A stretch of DNA of 5,435 nucleotides, from NCBI GenBank assembly GCA_013139625.1, contig WTAK01000134.1, positions 1 through 5,435 of the forward strand, read 5' to 3'. Under the pieces are notes generated by a model. That model saw nothing but the letters and a program-made list of their open reading frames with translations, was not told the DNA's origin and searched no databases. The position numbers and the translations under genes were made by a program. This document shows, in pieces, positions 1-5,435 of the stretch (position 1 is its first letter; every line of letters starts with the position of its first letter). The DNA is from Candidatus Delongbacteria bacterium (GTDB lineage Bacteria; UBA4055).

Positions 1-23
1 CAAAAAAAAATCCTAAAAAAACA

Positions 24-56
24 TTTGTATTATCTTTTTATTTATACATACATTTA
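24..56 (+). promoter_or_regulatory. Possible pckA promoter (FCB-like)
   Basis: A TTTG at 24-27 is followed after 21 bases by TACATTTA at 49-56, which resembles the Bacteroidetes-type promoter pattern TTTG, about 19 bases, TAnnTTTG (last base differs, spacing slightly long). Read as a sigma-70 promoter it would be TTGTAT (25-30) and TACATT (49-54) with an 18-base spacer. The region is so AT-rich that such matches arise by chance, so this is a weak call. It would leave a leader of roughly 40 bases before the ATG at 104. Confidence 0.3.
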
Positions 57-103
57 TCCTCTAAGCTACAGAATCGCTGTGAAATAATAAAAAAGGCAGA
101 AGT

Positions 104-1744
104 ATGAGTAACCTTGATCTTTCAAAATACGGAATAAATGATGTAGAAGAGATCTTTCATAATATATCTTATGATGAATTATTTAAGCATGAGACAGATC
201 CATCTTTAGAAGGATATGAAAAAGGTTCCGTGACAGATCTTGGTGCAGTGACGGTAGATACTGGTATTTTTACAGGAAGGTCTCCTAAGGACAAATATAT
301 TGTCTGTGAAGGAAGTAGTTGCAAAAATGTTTGGTGGAAAGATGCAGATAACATGGTTTCAGATAATAAGCCTATCTCCGAAGAAGTATGGAATCATCTT
401 TATGGTCTTGGCTCTAAACAACTTTCAGGTAAGAAACTTTATGTTCAAGATGGTTATGCCGGTGCAAATGTAAATACAAGATTAAAGATAAGAGTAGTAA
501 CCGAAGTGGCTTGGATGGCTCACTTTGTAAAAAATATGTTCATTCGTCCTACTGAAGAAGAATTGGAAGATTTTGAACCTGATTTTGTAATGCTTAATGC
601 ATGTAAGACCTCAAATTCGAATTGGGAAGAGCAAGGTCTTAACAGTGAAGTATTTGCGGTATTTAACATAACAGAAAGATTATCAGTTGTGGGTGGAACT
701 TGGTATGGTGGTGAGATAAAGAAAGGTTTCTTCTCAATGATGAAATACTTTTTACCATTGAAAAAAATTGCTGCGATGCACTGTTCTGCAAATATGGGAG
801 AAGATGGTGATACGGCCTTATTCTTTGGACTATCAGGAACAGGTAAGACAACATTATCTGCAGATCCTAAAAGATATCTCATCGGTGATGATGAGCATGG
901 TTGGGATGATGAGGGAGTTTTCAACTTTGAAGGTGGTTGTTATGCAAAAACGATCGACTTGGATAAAGATAAAGAGCCTGATATTTATAAAGCGATCAAA
1001 AGAGATGCGTTATTAGAAAATGTAGTTTTTGATGCAGACACAATGAAAATTGATTTCACGGATACTTCAAAGACTCAAAACGGAAGAGTTTCATATCCTT
1101 TATACCATATAGATAAAATTGTTAAACCTATTTCTAAGGGTGGACATCCTAAAAATGTTATTTTCTTAACTGCGGATGCATTTGGAGTTTTACCTCCGGT
1201 TGCGAAACTTACAAAAGAACAGACAAAATATTATTTTTTAAGCGGATATACCGCTAAAGTGGCCGGAACAGAAAGAGGTATTACAGAACCGGTTTCAACA
1301 TTTTCAGCATGTTTCGGCGCTGCATTCTTGCTATTACATCCTACCGTTTACGCAGAAGAACTTTTAAGAAAGATGGAAGAGCATGGTTCAACAGCTTGGC
1401 TTGTAAATACAGGCTGGATGGGCGGAGGATACGGAGTTGGTAATAGGATCAGTTTGAAAGCTACAAGAGCGATTATTGATGCAATAATAGATGGCTCACT
1501 ATCAAAAGAAGAATTTCATCAAACCAATACTTTTGGACTTTATGTTCCTAAGGCAGTGAATAATGTTGATGATGCACTTTTACATCCTAGGGAGTTATGG
1601 AGTAATGAAGAAGATTTTTACATAGCTGCAAATGATCTTGCTTCAAAGTTTATTGCTAATTTTAAGCAATATACTAATAATGAAGAAGGTAGAAAGCTAG
1701 TAGAATTCGGGCCGCAAGACCGACGGGTAATACCTCGTTCTTAG
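104..1744 (+). CDS. pckA: Phosphoenolpyruvate carboxykinase (ATP), complete
   Basis: Cytosolic enzyme interconverting oxaloacetate + ATP and PEP + CO2 + ADP, used in gluconeogenesis or, in many anaerobes, in the CO2-fixing direction. The 546-residue product carries the whole ATP-type signature set: GRSPKDKY at 58-65 (substrate-binding Arg59), GGEIKKG at 202-208 (Lys206/Lys207), MHCSAN at 225-230 (metal-ligand His226), P-loop GLSGTGKTT at 242-250, kinase-2/metal motif [11 protein letters not shown] at 261-271, RVSYP at 328-332, and the adenine-site region around [15 protein letters not shown] (378-392). Residue roles are transferred from the E. coli enzyme (540 aa). The ATG at 104 follows AAGG at 93-96 with 7-base spacing, and the N-terminus aligns with the family. 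The family normally ends soon after a GP(Q/K) motif; here GPQ (536-538) is followed by eight further residues, DRRVIPRS, in a locally GC-rich stretch. It stands alone, convergent with vapBC. Identification is essentially certain; direction of flux in vivo cannot be told. Confidence 0.98.
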   Translation: MSNLDLSKYGINDVEEIFHNISYDELFKHETDPSLEGYEKGSVTDLGAVTVDTGIFTGRSPKDKYIVCEGSSCKNVWWKDADNMVSDNKPISEEVWNHLYGLGSKQLSGKKLYVQDGYAGANVNTRLKIRVVTEVAWMAHFVKNMFIRPTEEELEDFEPDFVMLNACKTSNSNWEEQGLNSEVFAVFNITERLSVVGGTWYGGEIKKGFFSMMKYFLPLKKIAAMHCSANMGEDGDTALFFGLSGTGKTTLSADPKRYLIGDDEHGWDDEGVFNFEGGCYAKTIDLDKDKEPDIYKAIKRDALLENVVFDADTMKIDFTDTSKTQNGRVSYPLYHIDKIVKPISKGGHPKNVIFLTADAFGVLPPVAKLTKEQTKYYFLSGYTAKVAGTERGITEPVSTFSACFGAAFLLLHPTVYAEELLRKMEEHGSTAWLVNTGWMGGGYGVGNRISLKATRAIIDAIIDGSLSKEEFHQTNTFGLYVPKAVNNVDDALLHPRELWSNEEDFYIAANDLASKFIANFKQYTNNEEGRKLVEFGPQDRRVIPRS

Positions 1745-1763
1745 ATTTTGGATATTTAAGTGA

Positions 1764-1777
1764 GTAGGAAGACCTAC
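1764..1777. terminator. Small hairpin between convergent pckA and vapC
   Basis: GTAGG at 1764-1768 pairs perfectly with CCTAC at 1773-1777 across the 4-base loop AAGA. A second CCTAC at 1779-1783 could compete for the same left arm. It lies 19 bases after the pckA stop and about 43 bases beyond the vapC stop, so it could serve transcripts from either side. There is no proper T-run directly after either arm (GGATTTTATT begins 7 bases after the stem on the + strand). Five base pairs is short for an intrinsic terminator. It may instead be part of a dispersed intergenic repeat. Confidence 0.3.
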
Positions 1778-1820
1778 CCCTACGGATTTTATTATGGCAG
1801 GGTAAATCAAAAGATAATAG

Positions 1821-2243
1821 TTATTTAATCTCACTTCTTACGCTATGTAATTTCAAATTGATAACATCGCTATAATTTTTAAAATCTTTATCAGTGGTAA
1901 AAATGCTGATCTGTCGATTAACAGCAGTGGCACATATCAAAAAATCAATATGTGAACCCTGAATACCTTTTCTTCTGCATATATTGGAAATTTCTGCAGC
2001 TTTTTCGTAATCTTTTTGGTCTAAAGGTAGATCGTCGAATGATTTTAATTTATCTCTCAAATTTTTAAACTTTGTTTCATCTGAAATTCCTGATAATAAT
2101 TCTTGTCGAATAGAACCTATGATTACTACTCTGAATTCATAGATCAATTCTCTCAATTCTTTTACGATTCTCTTCTCATTTTCAGTTAAAGTCTTTTTTC
2201 TCAAAGCAAGTGACCAAACTGATGTATCAACTATGATTTTCAT
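1821..2243 (-). CDS. vapC: VapC-type PIN-domain ribonuclease toxin
   Basis: A 140-residue single-domain PIN protein, the usual VapC length (about 125-145 aa). VapC toxins are Mg2+-dependent endoribonucleases that stop translation by cutting tRNA or rRNA; the target here cannot be read from sequence. The PIN acidic residues are present in order: Asp6 in IIVDTSVW (3-10), Glu48 in RQELL (46-50), Asp100 in HIDFLICATA (98-107), and Asp118 in TTDKDF (116-121, with Asp120 next to it), so the active site looks intact. The ATG overlaps the end of vapB as ATGA (2240-2243), implying translational coupling and shared transcription. There is no strong Shine-Dalgarno site of its own, consistent with coupling. 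The gene is convergent with pckA. The symbol reflects family membership, not a tested function. Confidence 0.93.
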   Translation of the reverse strand: MKIIVDTSVWSLALRKKTLTENEKRIVKELRELIYEFRVVIIGSIRQELLSGISDETKFKNLRDKLKSFDDLPLDQKDYEKAAEISNICRRKGIQGSHIDFLICATAVNRQISIFTTDKDFKNYSDVINLKLHSVRSEIK

Positions 2244-2440
2244 TTTCTTGCTCTCAACTTTTTATAATCGTAATCGTTCTCATATTCGATATCGCCAAAA
2301 ATATCTATAATTTCTTCCTGCTTTCTTCTTTGAACAAATTCCTTGAGAGCCAGATTAACCGTCTCTTTTTTTGTTTTAATGTGTGCGATTTTTTGAGCTA
2401 ATATCAATAAGCTATCGTCTATTGCAAGATTAGTAGGCAT
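2240..2440 (-). CDS. vapB: VapB-family antitoxin
   Basis: A 66-residue antitoxin expected to bind VapC and, as a dimer, operator DNA. The N-terminal part (TNLAIDDSLL, then helix residues with KTKKETVNLALKEFVQRRKQ at 22-41) matches the VapB family of small ribbon-helix-helix-like antitoxins. The C-terminal part is acidic and then basic (DIEYENDYDYKK, RARK), as expected for the arm that blocks the toxin groove. The open frame reaches an upstream ATG at 2476, but the start at 2440 is chosen for three reasons: GGAGGG at 2445-2450 lies 4 bases before it; MPTNLAIDD matches the usual family N-terminus; and the predicted transcript starts near 2460, inside the longer frame. It overlaps vapC by 4 bases and is the first gene of a two-gene operon. 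Confidence 0.92.
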   Translation of the reverse strand: MPTNLAIDDSLLILAQKIAHIKTKKETVNLALKEFVQRRKQEEIIDIFGDIEYENDYDYKKLRARK

Positions 2441-2444
2441 ATTT

Positions 2445-2450
2445 CCCTCC
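2445..2450 (-). promoter_or_regulatory. vapB Shine-Dalgarno site
   Basis: GGAGGG on the minus strand, separated from the ATG at 2440-2438 by AAAT. It is the strongest ribosome-binding site in the window. It settles the antitoxin start against the upstream in-frame ATG at 2476. A strong site on the antitoxin and none on the toxin favours excess antitoxin. Confidence 0.85.
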
Positions 2451-2466
2451 ATGTAGTTATGTGTGA

Positions 2467-2495
2467 AAGATAACACAATGCAATGTGTAAGTCAA
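2467..2495 (-). promoter_or_regulatory. vapBC promoter
   Basis: On the minus strand, TTGACT (-35, positions 2495-2490, 5/6 to TTGACA) is followed by exactly 17 bases and then TATCTT (-10, positions 2472-2467, 4/6 to TATAAT). Transcription would begin near 2460, giving a leader of about 20 bases that contains the vapB Shine-Dalgarno site. It is the best sigma-70-like promoter in the window, in the right place and orientation for the toxin-antitoxin operon. Confidence 0.72.
2473..2488. promoter_or_regulatory. Candidate VapBC operator (near-palindrome)
   Basis: ACACAATGCAATGTGT is identical to its own reverse complement at 14 of 16 positions. It fills all but one base of the 17-base spacer between the vapBC -35 and -10 elements, so a bound VapB dimer or VapBC complex would occlude RNA polymerase. 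A further ATGTGT half-site lies at 2459-2464, exactly 24 bases from the one at 2483-2488. VapBC operons are typically autoregulated through such inverted repeats; binding here is inferred. Confidence 0.65.
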
Positions 2496-2515
2496 GGGAT
2501 ATGATTATTATTTCA

Positions 2516-2545
2516 TTGATTAATTGATATTTATTTTATATTTTG
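2516..2545 (+). promoter_or_regulatory. Possible promoter of the secreted protein gene
   Basis: TTGATT at 2516-2521 and TATATT at 2537-2542 are separated by 15 bases, shorter than ideal. TATATTTTG ending at 2545 also resembles the FCB -7 element TAnnTTTG with one extra base. It would give a leader of about 30 bases before the ATG at 2578. The stretch is almost pure A/T, so the match is weak. It lies beside, and reads away from, the vapBC promoter. Confidence 0.28.
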
Positions 2546-2577
2546 TTTCAGAACGCAATTAAACAAAAGATAATATT

Positions 2578-4074
2578 ATGAAAAAGGTACTTCTAGTAAG
2601 TTTACTATTGGTTTTATCAATTAATGTATTTTCTCAAACAGCTGAAGCTCCTTCAGCAGGTGATGGATCTTCGGGTAATCCATATCAGATATCTACATGG
2701 CAAAATCTTTACTGGCTCAGTCAAAACGATACATATTATAAATATTGTATTCAGACAAATGACATTAATTTCGGTGAAGCAGAACCCAAGATACAGACCT
2801 GGGACAGTCTAAGAGGATTTACACCATTGTATTTGCATAGCTATAACGGTAAAGGGTTTAGTATAGATAGTTTATACATAAACAGACCTACAAAAAATTC
2901 GGTAGGATTATTTCAAAGCACTCCAAGATGGAGTGATATCGATAGTCTAACACTTACAAATGTAAATGTTACAGGACTTGATTATGTAGGAGGATTGTGT
3001 GGGAGTATCATGGGTAGTGTAAAAGATTGTCACGTCTCAGGCAATGTAACCGGAGATAGTTATGTTGGTGGTTTAGTCGGGGTTAACTCCACTGAAGAAA
3101 TGCAATTTGAAGAAATTAGAAATTCAGTGAGTACTTGTAATGTAACCGGAATTGACTATGTTGGAGGGTTGGTTGGTATCAACGGAAGTGGTATTTATGA
3201 TTCTCATTCAACTAATGCCATAATACAAGGAGTTCAATATGTAGGAGGATTTGTTGGAAGAACTTCTTATGATATGATTGATCAGGCACAATATGAAATT
3301 CTTCGATGTTTCGCTGCAAATGAAGTAAGAGGAAATACAATGGTTGGAGGGTTTGTAGGTGAGAATTCCGGTACAATTCAAGATTGCTTCAGTAAAGGTG
3401 ATGTGAATGTAGAAACAGACATAGATAATTCTTGTGGTGGATTTTGTGGTAGAGCTAGGTATACTAATGGGATTGTTAATTGTTATTCAACTGGAAGTGT
3501 AAATTATAATTTTTCAGATCCAATTGATAAAGGATTCTTAGGAACATTAGCTTCTGATCCACCAATTCTTCAATCGAATTTCTTTGACAATGAATCTTCC
3601 AACCAGTTAACAGATCTAAATAATGCAGCAACAGGTATTCCAACAGGAGAAATGCAAACAGCTTCAACATTTACTGATGCAGGATGGGATTTTGTTGGTG
3701 AAACAACCAATGGAACAGATGATTTTTGGGATATAAATGGTGTAACAAACGGAGGATATCCTTTCTTAAGCTGGATGAGCACTTCAATTGACAATCAACA
3801 ATTGACAATCAACAATTATGAACTACACCAAAACTACCCAAATCCATTTAATCCTGTTACAACTATCAGTTTTTCAATACAGAAAATTCAGAATGTTAAG
3901 CTATCTGTTTACAACTCAAACAGTCAGCTTGTTCAAGAGTTAATTAATGAAAAATTATCCAGTGGAAATCATAGTGTTTTTTTTGATGCTCAAAATTTAA
4001 ATAGTGGTATATACTTTTACACTCTTCAAGTAGATGATAAAAGAATGTCTAATAAGATGTTATTTATAAAATAA
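2578..4074 (+). CDS. Secreted GLUG-repeat protein with T9SS sorting domain
   Basis: A 498-residue protein predicted to be exported and handled by the type IX secretion system; its substrate or partner is unknown. A signal peptide covers residues 1-19 (MKK, a hydrophobic core, then a probable cut between Ser19 and Gln20). Residues 29-45 (GDGSSGNPYQISTWQNL) are the lead-in commonly seen in GLUG proteins. Six GLUG-type repeats follow, with cores YVGGLCG (136), YVGGLVG (162), YVGGLVG (194), YVGGFVG (221), MVGGFVG (255) and SCGGFCG (285), spaced 26-34 residues. A degenerate region with a closing YPFLSW motif (394-399) comes next. The C-terminus (about 416-498) is a T9SS type A sorting domain: NYPNPFNP at 419-426, SVYN and LNSGIYFYTL, ending in KMLFIK. 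GLUG repeats occur in surface proteins, adhesins and some peptidases, but no protease motif is visible. The ATG has almost no Shine-Dalgarno site, common in FCB bacteria. Probably monocistronic. Confidence 0.9.
   Translation: MKKVLLVSLLLVLSINVFSQTAEAPSAGDGSSGNPYQISTWQNLYWLSQNDTYYKYCIQTNDINFGEAEPKIQTWDSLRGFTPLYLHSYNGKGFSIDSLYINRPTKNSVGLFQSTPRWSDIDSLTLTNVNVTGLDYVGGLCGSIMGSVKDCHVSGNVTGDSYVGGLVGVNSTEEMQFEEIRNSVSTCNVTGIDYVGGLVGINGSGIYDSHSTNAIIQGVQYVGGFVGRTSYDMIDQAQYEILRCFAANEVRGNTMVGGFVGENSGTIQDCFSKGDVNVETDIDNSCGGFCGRARYTNGIVNCYSTGSVNYNFSDPIDKGFLGTLASDPPILQSNFFDNESSNQLTDLNNAATGIPTGEMQTASTFTDAGWDFVGETTNGTDDFWDINGVTNGGYPFLSWMSTSIDNQQLTINNYELHQNYPNPFNPVTTISFSIQKIQNVKLSVYNSNSQLVQELINEKLSSGNHSVFFDAQNLNSGIYFYTLQVDDKRMSNKMLFIK
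3785..3817 (+). repeat. 14-base tandem repeat, 2.4 copies, inside coding sequence
   Basis: The unit CAATTGACAATCAA occurs at 3785-3798 and again, without change, at 3799-3812, followed by the partial copy CAATT (3813-3817). Because 14 is not a multiple of 3, successive copies are read in different frames, giving the residues IDNQQLTINN (404-413). It sits exactly at the linker between the body of the secreted protein and its T9SS sorting domain. Confidence 0.9.
3823..4071 (+). other. T9SS type A C-terminal sorting domain (coding segment)
   Basis: Residues 416-498 of the secreted protein. LHQNYPNPFNPVTTISF opens the domain; a short beta-rich fold follows, with KLSVYNSNSQLVQEL, a G-N-H turn, FDAQNLNSGIYFYTL and a terminal KMLFIK. 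This order is characteristic of the roughly 80-residue domain recognised by the type IX translocon and then usually removed, with the cargo anchored to the outer surface or released. No T9SS machinery gene lies in the window, so use of that route is inferred from the domain. Confidence 0.9.
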
Positions 4075-4085
4075 AATTGATTTTA

Positions 4086-4105
4086 GGGTTCAAGATATTG
4101 AACCC
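4086..4105. terminator. Perfect 8-bp hairpin after the secreted protein gene
   Basis: GGGTTCAA (4086-4093) pairs perfectly with TTGAACCC (4098-4105) around the loop GATA, starting 11 bases after the stop codon. Position and symmetry suggest a transcription terminator or 3' stabilising stem. There is no T-run after it on the + strand (GTACAAATAC follows), so it is not a classical intrinsic terminator. The T-rich flank lies on the other side, as read on the minus strand. It could also be a copy of a dispersed palindromic repeat. Confidence 0.5.
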
Positions 4106-4166
4106 GTACAAATACAATTTAAAATATTATCCCCTTTTTCCTCTGTTAATTTTTTAACAATATTTG

Positions 4167-4196
4167 TTTTGTTTTTATGAATGCTACACTATATTG
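4167..4196 (+). promoter_or_regulatory. Possible mutA promoter
   Basis: TATATTG at 4190-4196 is a plausible -10 or FCB -7 element, with TTTG at 4168-4171 lying 18 bases upstream of it. This approximates the TTTG, about 19 bases, TAnnTTTG pattern, but imperfectly. A leader of about 50 bases would run to the TTG start at 4253. The surrounding 178-base gap also holds an A/T-only weak stem, TGTTAA/TTAACA (4144-4159), and no other gene. Confidence 0.3.
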
Positions 4197-4240
4197 GTAT
4201 CCTGTAAATAGTGAGTATAACTAATCTTTAATTGAATAAA

Positions 4241-4244
4241 GGAG
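4241..4244 (+). promoter_or_regulatory. mutA Shine-Dalgarno site
   Basis: GGAG within AAAGGAG (4238-4244) lies 8 bases before the TTG at 4253. It decides that TTG as the start over another in-frame TTG at 4232 and the first in-frame ATG at 4310. The site is the left half of an 11-base palindrome, AAGGAGTCCTT (4239-4249). Confidence 0.75.
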
Positions 4245-4252
4245 TCCTTAAA

Positions 4253-5435
4253 TTGGAAAAAGAAAAACTTTTTAAGGAATTTACACCGGAAGTATCAAAG
4301 GCAAAGTGGATGGTCGAAGTAGAGAATGACCTGAAAGGTAAGCCTTATGAGAAGATCTGGTGGAAAACATACGATGGTTTTCAATTTGAACCGTATTACA
4401 AGAATGCTGAAACAAAAGATCTTCCACATCTTGGGACTTTACCGGGGCAATTTCCATATCTTCGTGGAAATAAATGCGAAAAAGGTGAAAATTCCTGGGA
4501 AATTAGGCAAGAGATATCTAATGCCGATCCTAAAGCAGCAGTAAAGTTCACCGAAGAAGCTTTAAGTAAAGGTGCAGAAGCAATTGATCTTATTCTTCAT
4601 ACTAAGCTGAGAAAGGGATTTGCAAAGTGCAAATGTGTTGGTACAGAATGTGATCCTACAATTCTGAAAGGTATGGCTGTAAATTCTGAGCAGGATATAA
4701 AGGATATCGTAACTGCTGTCGGAGAAAAAGGTCTAAATATTACTGCCGGAGTAGTTTCAAAGCAGATATTTGAAATGATCAAAGGAAATTCTGAGCTTTA
4801 CGGTTCTATCGACAATGATCCGTTGAAAGAACTTTCATTATGCGGTAGTTTTGGTCTCGGAGAAGAAAAAAGATTCTCAGAGATGAAAGAAATATTCGAA
4901 GAAACTCTGAAAATGCCAAAGTTCAAAGGTCTTGTAATTTCAAACGATCATTACCATAATTCAGGTGCTACGATCGTTCAAAAGATAGCTTATTTACTTT
5001 CATCAGCGGTACTTTACAAAGATAGAATTGCTAAAGATATTTCAATTGATGATTTTTCCGATAATGTTGTGCTTTCATACTCAATAGGTCAAAATTATCT
5101 GATGGAGATAGCGGGTCTAAGAGCTCTAAGGTTACTTTGGTCAAATATAGTTAAAGTTTATGATGAAAACTCAGAGACAAAAATTCGTATCCATACAAGA
5201 ACAGGTGTCATCAATAAGACAAAATATGATGCACATGTAAATATTCTAAGAACTACAACTGAAGCAATGTCTGCCGTGATCGGTGGATGTAATTCACTTA
5301 CAGTTCTTCCCTATGACATAGCAATAAACGAACCTGGTAGTTTCAGCATGAGAATCGCAAGAAATACTGAACTTATTCTCGGAGAAGAAGCTCACTTTGA
5401 TAAATATATCGATCCTGCTGCAGGTTCATACTACA
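4253..5435 (+). CDS. mutA: Methylmalonyl-CoA mutase small subunit, 3' end outside window
   Basis: Small (beta) subunit of the heterodimeric, B12-dependent mutase that interconverts succinyl-CoA and (R)-methylmalonyl-CoA in propionate formation or breakdown. The first 394 codons are present and open at the right edge; family members are about 600-640 aa, so roughly a third is missing. Markers in order: LFKEFTP (6-12), WMVEVENDLKGKPYEKIWWKTYDGF (19-43), FPYLRG (67-72), WEIRQE (82-87), DHYHNSGAT (232-240), EIAGLRALRLLW (285-296), HTRTG (314-318), LRTTTEAMSAVIGGCNSLTVLPYD (332-355), ELILGEEAHFDKYIDPAAGSYY (373-394). The GGCNSLTVLPYD and HYHNSGA segments mark the small rather than the catalytic large subunit. 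No ATG lies near the N-terminus; TTG at 4253 is chosen from the Shine-Dalgarno site and because starting at Met20 would remove conserved residues. The large subunit (mutB) is expected next, beyond the window. Confidence 0.95.
   Translation, partial: MEKEKLFKEFTPEVSKAKWMVEVENDLKGKPYEKIWWKTYDGFQFEPYYKNAETKDLPHLGTLPGQFPYLRGNKCEKGENSWEIRQEISNADPKAAVKFTEEALSKGAEAIDLILHTKLRKGFAKCKCVGTECDPTILKGMAVNSEQDIKDIVTAVGEKGLNITAGVVSKQIFEMIKGNSELYGSIDNDPLKELSLCGSFGLGEEKRFSEMKEIFEETLKMPKFKGLVISNDHYHNSGATIVQKIAYLLSSAVLYKDRIAKDISIDDFSDNVVLSYSIGQNYLMEIAGLRALRLLWSNIVKVYDENSETKIRIHTRTGVINKTKYDAHVNILRTTTEAMSAVIGGCNSLTVLPYDIAINEPGSFSMRIARNTELILGEEAHFDKYIDPAAGSYY

Noticed and set aside
520..924. 134-residue open frame on the minus strand inside pckA.
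   Set aside because: It is an antisense shadow of a highly conserved gene with no recognisable domain or ribosome-binding site. Other short frames at 169-354, 663-854, 768-1016, 2624-2812, 3476-3670, 3570-3794, 4347-4544 and 4597-4782 were dismissed for the same reason.
1703..1715. GAATTCGGGCCGC resembles an EcoRI/NotI-style cloning adaptor, hinting at vector contamination.
   Set aside because: The bases encode E-F-G-P-Q in frame, and GPQ is the conserved end motif of the enzyme; it is not an exact adaptor sequence, and native sequence continues on both sides.
2240..2476. Longer 78-residue version of the antitoxin starting at 2476.
   Set aside because: Its start codon lies inside the predicted promoter spacer, it lacks a good ribosome site, and the extra 12 residues are not family-like; the start at 2440 has GGAGGG at ideal spacing.
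2968..3480. Recurrent YVGG-coding DNA as a possible CRISPR-like or DNA-level tandem repeat.
   Set aside because: The units differ in length (26-34 codons) and codon choice; the repetition is at the protein level (GLUG motifs), not a DNA array.
1745..4252. A new defence or mobile island made of vapBC plus the secreted protein.
   Set aside because: No integrase, transposase, target duplication or tRNA attachment site is visible. The genes are divergently arranged with separate promoters and no functional link can be shown.

Overview
The window is AT-rich and carries four complete genes plus one cut off at the right edge. It looks like a chromosome segment from a bacterium of the FCB superphylum (Fibrobacteres-Chlorobi-Bacteroidetes and candidate relatives such as Cloacimonadota, Delongbacteria or Ignavibacteria). 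The best evidence is a secreted repeat protein ending in a type IX secretion (T9SS) sorting domain with the NYPNPFNP signature. The two metabolic genes, ATP-type PEP carboxykinase and the small subunit of methylmalonyl-CoA mutase, and the weak Shine-Dalgarno leader of the secreted protein fit that placement. The exact lineage is inference.

Layout, left to right. (1) 104-1744 (+): complete pckA with all catalytic motifs and a short, unusually GC-rich C-terminal tail. (2) 1745-1820: a short convergent intergenic stretch with a small hairpin. (3) 1821-2440 (-): a compact vapBC toxin-antitoxin operon. Its genes overlap by 4 bases, the antitoxin has a strong Shine-Dalgarno site, and a near-consensus promoter has its 17-base spacer almost filled by a 16-base near-palindrome, a good candidate for the autoregulatory operator. 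(4) 2578-4074 (+): a 498-residue exported protein with a signal peptide, six GLUG-type repeats and a C-terminal T9SS sorting domain. Its linker contains a 14-base tandem repeat. (5) 4075-4252: an intergenic stretch with a perfect 8-bp hairpin and a possible promoter. (6) 4253 to the right edge (+): the first 394 codons of mutA, starting at TTG after a clear Shine-Dalgarno site.

The genes do not form one operon or an obvious new system. PEP carboxykinase and methylmalonyl-CoA mutase both belong to C3/C4 metabolism (oxaloacetate to PEP; succinyl-CoA to and from methylmalonyl-CoA, the propionate route). The toxin-antitoxin pair and the surface protein between them look like accessory cargo. The most informative local observations are the vapBC promoter/operator architecture, the cysteine-bearing GLUG repeats, the 14-base repeat at the domain junction, and the odd 3' end of pckA.
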